The translations under genes were made by a program, and so were the position numbers. A stretch of DNA of 18,917 nucleotides from CAIKMD01 sp035277525 (GTDB lineage Bacteria; Pseudomonadota; Alphaproteobacteria; ATCC43930; CGMCC-115725): NCBI GenBank assembly GCA_035277525.1, contig DATEKH010000044.1:1-18917 (forward strand), read 5' to 3'. The notes beneath the pieces are model-generated. The model saw only the letters and a list, made by a program, of their open reading frames with translations. It searched no databases and was not told the origin of the DNA. This document shows, piece by piece, positions 1 through 6,558 of the stretch (positions within the stretch are counted from its first letter, which is position 1; the number at the start of each line of letters is the position of its first letter).

Positions 1-581
1 TGATGCGACATGCCGCCCGTGCCGAAGATCACGACGCGCAGATCCCGCGGGAAGCTGTCGATCGCCTTGCGGATCGCCTTGCCCAGCATGAAGCAGCGAT
101 GGCCGGTCGGCGGCGGATATTGGATGACGTTGACACAGAGCGGGATCACCTTGAACGGCCACCGCTTGGGCTGGCCGCACATCAGCGAGAGCGGCACGGT
201 GAGCCCGTGATCGACCTCCATCTTGTTGACGATGGTCATATCGAACTCATCGAGGATGGTCGATTGCGCGATATGCCAGGCGAGATCGGGATGGCCTTCG
301 ACCGCCGGGACGGGGCGCGGCCCCCAGCCTTCATCGGCGATCGGAAAACTTTCGGCGCAGCCCAAGGCGAAGGTCGGGATGACTTCCAGCGAAAACGCCG
401 AGGCGTGGTCGTTATAGACCAGGAACACGACGTCGGGCTTCGTCTCCGCCAGCCACTTCTTCGAGAACTCGTAACCCTTAAAGACCTTCTGCCAATAAGG
501 CTCGCCGCTCTTGCCGTTGTCGAGCGCCGCGCCGATCGCCGGCACATGCGAGGTGGTGACGCCTGCGAGGAGCTTAGCCAC
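1..581 (-). CDS. ligB: Protocatechuate 4,5-dioxygenase beta (catalytic) subunit, 3' end cut by window
   Basis: Catalytic subunit of the class III (LigB superfamily) extradiol dioxygenase that opens protocatechuate between C4 and C5 to 4-carboxy-2-hydroxymuconate semialdehyde, using non-haem Fe(II). I translated 193 residues from a GTG start at 579-581. They align along their length with my memory of Sphingobium LigB: TSHVPAIGAA near the N-terminus, FLVYNDHASAF, GCAESF, EGWGPRPVP, GHPDLAWHIAQS, and GTGGMSH at the cut end. His12 and His59 match the two iron-binding histidines and His193 matches the catalytic histidine. The third iron ligand, a glutamate, lies beyond the edge. The GTG overlaps the ligA stop by 8 nt and has a purine-rich GGAAGAG just upstream, so the two subunits are probably translationally coupled. 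A related gallate dioxygenase activity cannot be excluded. About one third of the protein is missing. Confidence 0.93.
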   Translation of the reverse strand, partial: MAKLLAGVTTSHVPAIGAALDNGKSGEPYWQKVFKGYEFSKKWLAETKPDVVFLVYNDHASAFSLEVIPTFALGCAESFPIADEGWGPRPVPAVEGHPDLAWHIAQSTILDEFDMTIVNKMEVDHGLTVPLSLMCGQPKRWPFKVIPLCVNVIQYPPPTGHRCFMLGKAIRKAIDSFPRDLRVVIFGTGGMSH

Positions 582-975
582 GGCTCTTCCACTCCGATTT
601 GCTGCGATTGCCGTCGGGCGAGCGCCCGCCCGCGACCATCATCGCCGCGTATTGCTCTTGCGTCGAGCCGGTCATCAGCGCCGCGAGATTCTGGAAAGAG
701 AGCCCGTCGGTCGCGCCGAGCTTCGAGGTGTAATAGATATTGCCGCCGAGCTCGAGCATGCGGTTCCACTGGCGCTTCAAGATCGCCTCGCGCTGTTCGG
801 GCGAGACGTGCGGAAAGTGCTCGTCGAGATATTTCGCCTCGTTCGCCTTGAACGCCTTGCGGTTCTCGTCCTTCATAAGCGACATGCAGAACATGTTGAG
901 CCAATATCCCTTGCGCGAGCGCTTGGCGTCGAAAACCTGGGTGCCCGGGATATCTTCATAAGCTTCCTCGGCCAT
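574..975 (-). CDS. ligA: Protocatechuate 4,5-dioxygenase alpha subunit
   Basis: Small subunit of the LigAB dioxygenase; it caps the active site of the beta subunit. The 133-residue protein has the family landmarks YWLNMFCMSLM (about residues 24-34), an ENR..F..NE..YLDE stretch, RMLELGGNIYY and MTGSTQEQYAAMMVAGGRSPDG near the C-terminus, and is close to full family length. GGAGGA stands 5-6 nt before the ATG, inside the end of ligI. The stop codon of ligI lies 1 nt before this ATG and the gene overlaps ligB by 8 nt, so ligI, ligA and ligB are one transcription unit. In some relatives (gallate dioxygenase DesB) alpha and beta are fused; here they are separate, which favours protocatechuate as substrate without proving it. 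Confidence 0.94.
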   Translation of the reverse strand: MAEEAYEDIPGTQVFDAKRSRKGYWLNMFCMSLMKDENRKAFKANEAKYLDEHFPHVSPEQREAILKRQWNRMLELGGNIYYTSKLGATDGLSFQNLAALMTGSTQEQYAAMMVAGGRSPDGNRSKSEWKSRG

Positions 976-976
976 A

Positions 977-1855
977 TCAGTTCCTCCAATAGAGCCGCAT
1001 CGGATTGTCGACCAGCAGCGCCTTTTGCTGCGCCGCGGTCGGCGCGAATTTCGGGATCAAATCGACCAGCGTTCCGTCATCCGGCATGTGCGTCGTCATG
1101 TTGGGATGCGGCCAATCGGTACCCCAAAGCACGCGGTCGGGAAAGCGCTCGACGATCGCCCGCGCGAAGGGCACGACGTCATCGTAAGGCGGCCCCTTGG
1201 CGGAAATGCGCTCCGGTCCGGTGACCTTGACGTAGATGTTTTTCTGCTGATCGAGCAGCGTGAGATAGGCCTGGAAATCGGCATGGTTCACGCCCTTCTT
1301 CACATCGGGGATCGACATGTGATCGAGCACGATGGCGGTCGGCAGCGCCTTCAAGAACGGCGTGATCGTCGGCAGGCTGGGCGCCTCGAAATAGACGACG
1401 GTGTGCCAGCCCAAAGGCGCAATCTTCTTGGCGACGCTCAGATAGACCTCGTGCGGAGTCGCGTCGACGAGCCGCGGCAGGAAATTGAAGCGGACGCCGC
1501 GCATGCCGGCCTTGTCCATGTCCTTCAACTCGGACTCGGAAATCGTCGGCTTCACCACCGCGACGCCGCGCGCCATGCCCCTGGAATTGAGCATCGCGTC
1601 GATGGTCGCGGTGTTGTCCGTGCCGTGGCAGCTCGCCTGGACGATGACATTGCGTTGAAATCCGAGAAAGTCGCGCAGCTTGACGAGCTCTTCCTTCGGC
1701 GCGTCATAGGGCGTGTATTTGCGCTCGGGCGCGAAGGGGAACCGCGCCGCGGGCCCGAACACATGACAATGCGCATCGACCGCGCCGGGCGGCGCCTTGA
1801 ATTTGGGCTTGGAAGGAGAGAGGCAATAGGATTTGAAATCGCCATCCGCGCTCAT
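977..1855 (-). CDS. ligI: 2-pyrone-4,6-dicarboxylate hydrolase (LigI family)
   Basis: Amidohydrolase-superfamily lactonase that interconverts 2-pyrone-4,6-dicarboxylate and 4-oxalomesaconate in the protocatechuate 4,5-cleavage pathway. The 292 residues match the usual LigI length. Visible motifs are VDAHCHVFGP (His29 and His31 of the HxH pair), VRFNFLPR (arginines 122 and 128, the substrate-carboxylate region in LigI), LDHM (His179), VTGPER and WGTDWPHPN (Asp247, the general base position). LigI is unusual in the superfamily in working without a metal even though the histidine pair is kept. The ATG overlaps the stop of the upstream decarboxylase as ATGA (1852-1855), and the stop is 1 nt from the ligA start, so it is tightly coupled on both sides. 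Confidence 0.94.
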   Translation of the reverse strand: MSADGDFKSYCLSPSKPKFKAPPGAVDAHCHVFGPAARFPFAPERKYTPYDAPKEELVKLRDFLGFQRNVIVQASCHGTDNTATIDAMLNSRGMARGVAVVKPTISESELKDMDKAGMRGVRFNFLPRLVDATPHEVYLSVAKKIAPLGWHTVVYFEAPSLPTITPFLKALPTAIVLDHMSIPDVKKGVNHADFQAYLTLLDQQKNIYVKVTGPERISAKGPPYDDVVPFARAIVERFPDRVLWGTDWPHPNMTTHMPDDGTLVDLIPKFAPTAAQQKALLVDNPMRLYWRN

Positions 1856-2247
1856 CGCGCCTGCTCCTTGTCCATTTCCGCAAAGACCTGCTGTGCCCGG
1901 TGGAAGGCCGACATCGCCGCGGGCACGCCGGCATAGATCGCCGCCTGCATCAAAATCTCTTTCACCTCGTCGCGCGAGACGCCGCTCTGGCGCGTCGCGC
2001 GGATATGGGCGGAGAGCTCGTCATAGCGGCCGAGCGCGGTCAGCATCGCGATCGTCAGCATGCTGCGCGTCTTCATCGGCAGGGCCGGCCGCGACCACAC
2101 CTCGCCGAAGGCGTAGCGCGTGACGAACGCCATCCACTCTTCCGTGAAAGGCGTGATCCGGCTTTGCGCCTGCTCGAACGCAGCCTCGCCCATCAGCGTC
2201 TTGCGCATCTCGAAGCCGCGCTTATCAAGCTTGTCGGTCTCGTCCAT
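1852..2247 (-). CDS. Carboxymuconolactone decarboxylase family protein (PcaC-like)
   Basis: Small all-helical protein of the CMD/AhpD-like fold, in the PcaC branch, whose known reaction is decarboxylation of 4-carboxymuconolactone to 3-oxoadipate enol-lactone. The 131 residues contain KTRSMLTIAMLTALGRYDELSAHIRATRQSGVS... (given in parts: RSMLTIAMLTAL about 61-72, His81 in the HIRA motif) and EVKEILMQAAIYAGVPAA, typical of PcaC. I chose the ATG at 2247 because GAGG lies about 5 nt upstream and the N-terminus then has PcaC-like length. An in-frame ATG at 2271 would overlap the preceding hydrolase. The gene sits between pcaD-like and ligI in a 4,5-cleavage operon, where carboxymuconolactone is not an intermediate, so the true substrate is uncertain. 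Family call is firm, reaction is not. Confidence 0.88.
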   Translation of the reverse strand: MDETDKLDKRGFEMRKTLMGEAAFEQAQSRITPFTEEWMAFVTRYAFGEVWSRPALPMKTRSMLTIAMLTALGRYDELSAHIRATRQSGVSRDEVKEILMQAAIYAGVPAAMSAFHRAQQVFAEMDKEQAR

Positions 2248-2257
2248 CGCGACCTCG

Positions 2258-3049
2258 CTATTGCGCGGCAAGGAACTCGCCGAGCGCCCGATTGAGCGCC
2301 GCGGGCTGCTCGAGCGTCACGATATGCGCCGCTTGCGGGATGACCACCAGCTTCGAGCCCTTGATCGCCGCGTTCATCTCGCGCGCCGCAGCGACCGTGG
2401 TCGCCGGATCCTCCTCGCCGACGACGATCAAGGTCGGCGCAATGATGCGTGCGTCGTCGGCGCGCAGATCCATGTTGCGGATAGCGTAGGCGCAGCCGAT
2501 ATACCCGTCCGCCGGGGTGCGCACCAGCATGTTGCGAATGCCCTTGACCGCGTCGGGCTGCCCCGCATGGAAGCGCTTGGTGAACCACCGATCCATCGTC
2601 GCCTCGGCGGTCACCTCTATGCCGCCTTGGCGGATGGCGGCGATGCGCTCGTCCCAGACATTGGGGTTCATATAGGGTGCGGTGTCGCAGAGGATCAGCG
2701 AAGCGAGAAGCTCGGGCGCCTTGGCCGCGAGCCGCTGGCCCAGCATGCCGCCGATCGAGAGGCCGCAGAAATGGACCCGCTTGAGGCCGAGCGCCTTGAT
2801 GAGCGCGGCCGCGTCATCGGCGAGCTGATCCATGGTGTAGCCCGACACCCCGACCGGCGTCACGTCGGTGAGGCCGTGGCCGCGCGTGTCGTAGCGCAAG
2901 ACGCGGTATTTCTGGCGCAGCGACGCCGCCTGCGCGTCCCATATGGCGAGGCTCGTGCCCAAGGAGTTCGAGAGCATCACGACCGGCGCACTCTCCGGTC
3001 CCTCGACCAGATAATGGACGGTGATGTCGCCGGCGCGAATGAATGGCAT
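2258..3049 (-). CDS. Alpha/beta hydrolase, 3-oxoadipate enol-lactonase (PcaD) family
   Basis: Cytoplasmic alpha/beta-fold hydrolase. The closest recognisable family is PcaD, which hydrolyses 3-oxoadipate enol-lactone to 3-oxoadipate. With the ATG at 3049 the protein has 263 residues, the usual PcaD length. The nucleophile elbow GLSIGG places Ser98, the acid is Asp214 in VGEEDPAT, and the base is His242 in PQAAHIV. RYDTRGHGLT, also typical of the family, is at about 52-61. The start is supported by AAGGAGG about 7 nt upstream; an upstream in-frame start at 3127 would add 26 residues with no family similarity and no such site. It is the first gene of the minus-strand operon, 10 nt before the decarboxylase. 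It may act on a lactone of the 4,5-cleavage route rather than on enol-lactone. Confidence 0.87.
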   Translation of the reverse strand: MPFIRAGDITVHYLVEGPESAPVVMLSNSLGTSLAIWDAQAASLRQKYRVLRYDTRGHGLTDVTPVGVSGYTMDQLADDAAALIKALGLKRVHFCGLSIGGMLGQRLAAKAPELLASLILCDTAPYMNPNVWDERIAAIRQGGIEVTAEATMDRWFTKRFHAGQPDAVKGIRNMLVRTPADGYIGCAYAIRNMDLRADDARIIAPTLIVVGEEDPATTVAAAREMNAAIKGSKLVVIPQAAHIVTLEQPAALNRALGEFLAAQ

Positions 3050-3129
3050 GGGCGAGCCTCCTTTTTGGGTTTCTGAAAGCGAAATTAGGGCGCTTCGGCC
3101 CGGAATTCCAGCACCCAAGAAGCCCACGG

Positions 3130-3158
3130 TTGACCTTCATCTTGCCCACCGCAAGACT
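3130..3158 (+). promoter_or_regulatory. Possible promoter of the MetE-like gene
   Basis: TTGACC at 3130-3135 is followed after 17 nt by AAGACT at 3153-3158. The -35 element is good and the -10 element is poor, so this is a weak prediction. It lies in the 133-nt divergent gap between the PcaD-like gene and the MetE-like gene, which must hold promoters for both directions. I found no convincing promoter for the minus strand here. Confidence 0.2.
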
Positions 3159-3182
3159 GCCGACAACGGAGGTCGAATTATT

Positions 3183-4298
3183 ATGTCACAGCGTACCACA
3201 CCGCCTTTTCGCGCCGATCATGTCGGCAGCCTGTTGCGCCCGGCCGCGCTGATCGAGGCGCGCCAGAAATTCGCGCGCAAGGAACTCCCGGCCGACGCGC
3301 TGCGCCGCATCGAGCAGGATGCTGTGCGCGCGGTCGTCACGATGCAGGAGGAGATCGGGCTCCAGCTCGCGACCGATGGCGAGTATCAGCGTTCGTCCTG
3401 GCATCGCGACTTCTTGCAGCAGATCGGCAATGTCCGCATGGTCGATAACAAGCTGAAGCTGCGCTTTCACACCGCCGAGGGCGATACCGAGATGACGCCG
3501 CCCGGCTTCCGCGTCGAGGGCAAGCTGCACCGCCCGCATCCGATCTTCGTCGACCATTTCAAGTTCTTGAAATCGGTGTGCCATGTCGTGCCGAAGATCA
3601 CCCTGCCTTCGCCCAGCAACATCCATTTCCGCGGCGGGCGGCAGGCGATCAGCCGCGAGGCTTATCCCGAGATGGAGGCGTTCTATGCCGATCTCGCCAA
3701 GGTCTATCGCGAAGAGATCGCCGATCTCGCCGCGGCGGGCTGCCGCTACTTCCAGCTCGACGAAGTGAACTTCGCCTATCTCTGCGATCCCGAGCTGCGC
3801 GAGCAGGTGCGCGCCATCGGCGAGAATCCCGAGACCCTGCCTCAGACCTATGCCAAGCTATTGAATGCCGTCATCGCCAGCCGGCCCAAGGACATGGTCG
3901 CGGCAATGCATCTCTGCCGCGGCAACTCGCGCAGCGCCTGGATCGCCGCGGGCGGCTACGACCCGGTCGCCGAGGTGCTGTTCAACAGCGTCAATGTCGA
4001 CGGCTATTTTCTCGAATATGACAGCCCGCGCGCCGGCGATTTCGCACCGCTGCGCTTTGTCCCCAAGGGCAAGATCGTCGTGCTTGGCCTCGTCACGACC
4101 AAGGGCCCGCAGCTCGAGAACAAAGACGATCTGAAGCGCCGCATCGACGAGGCGGCAAAATACTGCCCACTCGAGCAGCTGGCCCTCTCGCCGCAATGCG
4201 GCTTTGCGAGCGTGCTCGAAGGCAACAATCTCACGGTCGCCGACGAGATGGCAAAACTCAAGCTCATCATCGAGGTGTCGCGCGAGGTGTGGGGGTAA
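3183..4298 (+). CDS. Stand-alone MetE C-terminal-type (cobalamin-independent methionine synthase family) methyltransferase
   Basis: Zinc-dependent methyltransferase of the UROD/MetE-like superfamily, often labelled 5-methyltetrahydropteroyltriglutamate-homocysteine methyltransferase. The protein has 371 residues, about half of true MetE, matching only its catalytic C-terminal barrel. It begins with FRADHVGSLLRP; LATDGEYQRSSWH and YFQLDEVNFAYLCD follow. The zinc ligands of MetE have clear counterparts: His243 and Cys245 in HLCRGN, Glu278 in FLEYD and Cys339 in SPQCGF. The ATG at 3183 is preceded by GGAGG at about 10 nt; the upstream extension of the frame runs through the divergent promoter region and is not real. 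It is divergent from the protocatechuate operon. It could be a core methionine synthase, or a specialised methyl- or alkyl-transferase for an aromatic or thiol substrate; the sequence cannot decide. Confidence 0.88.
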   Translation: MSQRTTPPFRADHVGSLLRPAALIEARQKFARKELPADALRRIEQDAVRAVVTMQEEIGLQLATDGEYQRSSWHRDFLQQIGNVRMVDNKLKLRFHTAEGDTEMTPPGFRVEGKLHRPHPIFVDHFKFLKSVCHVVPKITLPSPSNIHFRGGRQAISREAYPEMEAFYADLAKVYREEIADLAAAGCRYFQLDEVNFAYLCDPELREQVRAIGENPETLPQTYAKLLNAVIASRPKDMVAAMHLCRGNSRSAWIAAGGYDPVAEVLFNSVNVDGYFLEYDSPRAGDFAPLRFVPKGKIVVLGLVTTKGPQLENKDDLKRRIDEAAKYCPLEQLALSPQCGFASVLEGNNLTVADEMAKLKLIIEVSREVWG

Positions 4299-4312
4299 TT
4301 TTTCAATTGGCA

Positions 4313-4422
4313 CGTCATTCCGGGGCAGCCGCGCAGCGGCTGAACCCGGAATCCAGATGCCTCATCACGACGTTTTCTAGATTCCGGCTTGCGCTCGCTA
4401 TGTTCGCTCGGCCGGAATGACG
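4313..4422. repeat. 110-bp palindromic intergenic repeat, copy 1
   Basis: The element begins CGTCATTCCGG (4313-4323) and ends CCGGAATGACG (4412-4422), a perfect 11-bp terminal inverted repeat. Inside is a perfect hairpin with arms CAGCCGC and GCGGCTG around a GCA loop, and a second inverted pair CCGGAATC / GATTCCGG. An almost identical left half and a similar right half recur at 16377-16486 at the same total length. It fills the gap between the MetE-like gene and the convergent cupin gene. Such elements are common in some alphaproteobacterial genomes; it may also act as a bidirectional terminator. It has no coding capacity. Confidence 0.85.
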
Positions 4423-4462
4423 ATCAAGTTATTGAGCTGACTCATTCAAATTGAGTAGAGAC

Positions 4463-4954
4463 CTACTCCTCAGGCCCGCGGCGGCGGATATCGGCATAGG
4501 GCGTGCCGTCGCGGTGCGTGTAGAGAGCGGGCTTGGCGCCCGCGGGCGACACCATATCGATGTCGGCATAATGCGCCGCATCGCTCGCCATGCGCGTGCC
4601 GATTTCGAGCATGCGCGCTTCGACGCTCGAGCGGTTCTGAAGACAATGTCCGTTGGCGTCGCCGGCCTTGAAGCCGGCCGCATCGCCGGCACGCAGGATC
4701 TCTTCGCCGCCATCGGTGACGAGCGTCACCTCGCCCGAGAGCACATAGACGAACTCGTCGGATTCCGTGTGCCAGTGCCGCTGGCTCGACCAGGCTCCCG
4801 GCGGAAGCGTCAGGAGATTGACGCCGAACTGCGTGAGAGCGGCGGCATCGCCCAGCTTTCGTCGCTGGCGTGCACGGCAGGGCCGGTCGAAAGGCGGCGG
4901 ATAGAGTGTGCCGATGACAGGCACGAGCGTCGTGGGATCGATCCTTTTCTTCAT
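4463..4954 (-). CDS. Small cupin-domain protein
   Basis: Single-domain cupin of 163 residues, function not known. Metal-binding cupin motif 1 is present: His60, His62 and Glu67 in QRHWHTESDEFVYVLSGEV. Motif 2 follows with His103 in GDANGHCLQN, so all four usual ligands are kept and a metal-dependent activity is likely. GVNLLTLPPGAWSSQ leads into it. The C-terminal tail (about 130-163) carries ADIDMVSP and YTHRDGTPY, seen in this group of proteobacterial cupins. The ATG at 4954 has AGGA 8 nt upstream; the same frame stays open much further upstream, antisense to the transporter gene, but that part is a composition artefact. It is divergent from the AAHS transporter, so it may be co-regulated and act on a transported acid (dioxygenase, isomerase or ligand sensor). 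A role is not proven. Confidence 0.86.
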   Translation of the reverse strand: MKKRIDPTTLVPVIGTLYPPPFDRPCRARQRRKLGDAAALTQFGVNLLTLPPGAWSSQRHWHTESDEFVYVLSGEVTLVTDGGEEILRAGDAAGFKAGDANGHCLQNRSSVEARMLEIGTRMASDAAHYADIDMVSPAGAKPALYTHRDGTPYADIRRRGPEE

Positions 4955-5029
4955 GGGCAACGTCCTGATGGTTGGTGGGCAGCGCGCAGGAGCCCCGAGC
5001 TTACCAAGTCTTGGATGGGCTGCCGCGGC

Positions 5030-5041
5030 GAAAGCGCTTCC
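5030..5041. promoter_or_regulatory. LacI-family operator-like palindrome
   Basis: GAAAGCGCTTCC differs at one position from the symmetric core GAAAGCGCTTTC that many LacI/PurR-type regulators bind. It lies in the 148-nt divergent gap between the cupin and the AAHS transporter, 61 nt before the transporter ATG. A regulator bound here could control both genes. No LacI-type gene is in the window, so this rests on the motif and its position only. Confidence 0.35.
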
Positions 5042-5102
5042 CCCGCGCCGCCTGTTGGCGGCATAATCCCACAAAACCACGAACCGGCGCAGGGAGGAAC
5101 TC

Positions 5103-6464
5103 ATGGCGCAAGGTCCGGCTGTCGACGTCACCCAGGTCATCGATAGCAGCCGCTTCGGCAGCTTCCAATGGATGGTGGCGATCTGGTGTTTCGTGCTCGT
5201 CACGCTCGACGGTTTCGACAATGGCGCGATCGGCTTCGTCGCGCCGGTGATCGTGAGGCAGTGGGGCAGCTCGATGCCCGCCTTCGCCTCGATCTTTGCC
5301 GCGGGGCTGTTCGGCCTGATGCTCGGCGCTTTGGGTTCGGGACCGCTCGCCGACCGCTTCGGCCGCAAGATCGTCGTGCTGACCTCGACCCTGATTTTCT
5401 CCGTCTTCGCCCTCGCGACGACGCTGGCCCATACGGCGGACCAGCTGTGGATCCTGCGCTTCTTCACCGGCATCGGCGTCGGGGGCTTGATGCCGAATTC
5501 GATCGCCTTGACCGCCGAATACGCGCCGAAGCGCATCCGCGCCACGGTGGTCGCGATCATGTTCCTGGGCTTTCCCTTGGGCGCGGGCGGCGGCGGCTTC
5601 CTCGGCGCGCAGATGATCCCCGCCTTCGGCTGGCAATCGCTCTTTCTTCTCGGCGGGATCGTTCCCTTGATTCTGTTGCCGGTTGCGATATTCGTGCTGC
5701 CGGAATCGATCCGCTTTCTCGTCCATCGTGGCGACCGCCCGAATGCCGTCGCAGTGTTGTTGAATCGGCTCACCCGCTCGCATGACTTCAACGGCAGCGA
5801 AAGCTTTGCGATGGCCGAGGAGAAGAGGCTGTCGGGCTTTGCCGTGAAGCATCTTCTGACCGAAGGCCGGGCGGTCAATACGGTGCTGCTGTGGATCACC
5901 TTCTTCTGCAGCCTCCTCATCATCTACTACATGAGCAGCTGGTTGCCGCTGGTGCTGCGCGACACCGGCGTGCCGCTCGCGGCCTCGTTGAGGCTTTCGG
6001 GGCTCATCCCTTGGGGCGGGATTGCGAGCACGATCATTCTCGGACCGGTGGTCGATCGGTTCGGCGCGCCCCGCGTGGTGACGGCGCTTTACGTGCTGGC
6101 TGCGCTCTGCATCTTCGGGGTGGGCCTGTCGGGCGCCAGCGTTCCGCTGCTGGCGATCACCATCACCGGCTGCGGCATGACCGTGATCGGCAGCCAGAGC
6201 TTCATCAACGTGCTGTCGGCGGTCATTTACCCCACCGCGGTGCGCTCCACCGGTGTCGGCTGGGCCTTGGGCGTCGGCCGCGTCGGTGCAATCATCGGGC
6301 CGGTGGTCGGCGGCATGTTGCTCGCGGCGCACATCCAGCCGCGCAACCTATTCTTCCTCATTGCGATACCGGCAGTGATCGCGGCGGTATCGATGTTCAT
6401 CCTCGGCCTCCGGCTGCGGCATGTCGAGAGCGTCTCGGCCGTCGAGCCGGTGATCGCGCACTGA
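5103..6464 (+). CDS. MFS transporter, aromatic acid:H+ symporter (AAHS) family
   Basis: Inner-membrane secondary transporter of 453 residues with the 12-helix pattern of the major facilitator superfamily. The AAHS/PcaK hallmark DGFD is at residues 36-39 within helix 1 (LVTLDGFDNGAIGFVAP), and the loop 2-3 motif GPLADRFGRK is at 80-89. RFFTGIGVGGLMPNSIALTAEYAPKR, here split over about 117-142, is the conserved helix 4-5 region. A second loop motif GPVVDRFGAPR occurs in the C-terminal half. GGAGG lies about 6 nt before the ATG. The likely substrates are protons with an aromatic carboxylate such as protocatechuate, 4-hydroxybenzoate or a relative, in keeping with the ring-cleavage genes on the left; the substrate cannot be read from sequence. 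It is divergent from the cupin and ends at two tandem hairpins. Confidence 0.93.
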   Translation: MAQGPAVDVTQVIDSSRFGSFQWMVAIWCFVLVTLDGFDNGAIGFVAPVIVRQWGSSMPAFASIFAAGLFGLMLGALGSGPLADRFGRKIVVLTSTLIFSVFALATTLAHTADQLWILRFFTGIGVGGLMPNSIALTAEYAPKRIRATVVAIMFLGFPLGAGGGGFLGAQMIPAFGWQSLFLLGGIVPLILLPVAIFVLPESIRFLVHRGDRPNAVAVLLNRLTRSHDFNGSESFAMAEEKRLSGFAVKHLLTEGRAVNTVLLWITFFCSLLIIYYMSSWLPLVLRDTGVPLAASLRLSGLIPWGGIASTIILGPVVDRFGAPRVVTALYVLAALCIFGVGLSGASVPLLAITITGCGMTVIGSQSFINVLSAVIYPTAVRSTGVGWALGVGRVGAIIGPVVGGMLLAAHIQPRNLFFLIAIPAVIAAVSMFILGLRLRHVESVSAVEPVIAH

Positions 6465-6474
6465 TTATTCGTTG

Positions 6475-6552
6475 GGCCCGCTGCTGCTCCACCGGCGCAG
6501 CGGGCCACTGATTACTCGTCGGCCCGCTGCTGCTCCACCGGCGCAGCGGGCC
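6475..6552. terminator. Two tandem GC-rich hairpins, probable bidirectional terminator
   Basis: Two copies of the same hairpin: GGCCCGCTGC (6475-6484) pairs with GCAGCGGGCC (6497-6506), and again 6521-6530 pairs with 6543-6552, each with the 12-nt loop TGCTCCACCGGC. Stems are perfect over 10 bp. They lie between the convergent ends of the AAHS transporter (stop at 6464) and the amidohydrolase (stop at 6559), the position expected of a shared terminator. There is no long T tract. The repeat unit, about 46-47 nt, starts at CTGATTA, which includes the transporter's stop codon. Confidence 0.75.
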
Positions 6553-6558
6553 TACGTG

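Noticed and set aside
236..904. 222-codon minus-strand open frame over ligA and ligB
   Set aside because: A different frame of the same strand from the true ligA and ligB, with no similarity to any family.
4955..5923. Long upstream extension of the cupin reading frame
   Set aside because: It is antisense to the transporter gene, has a basic, low-complexity translation, and a proper ribosome site precedes the ATG at 4954.
5001..6332. 443-codon minus-strand open frame opposite the AAHS transporter
   Set aside because: Product is an Arg/Asp/Glu/His-rich string without fold signatures, produced by antisense reading of a membrane protein gene.
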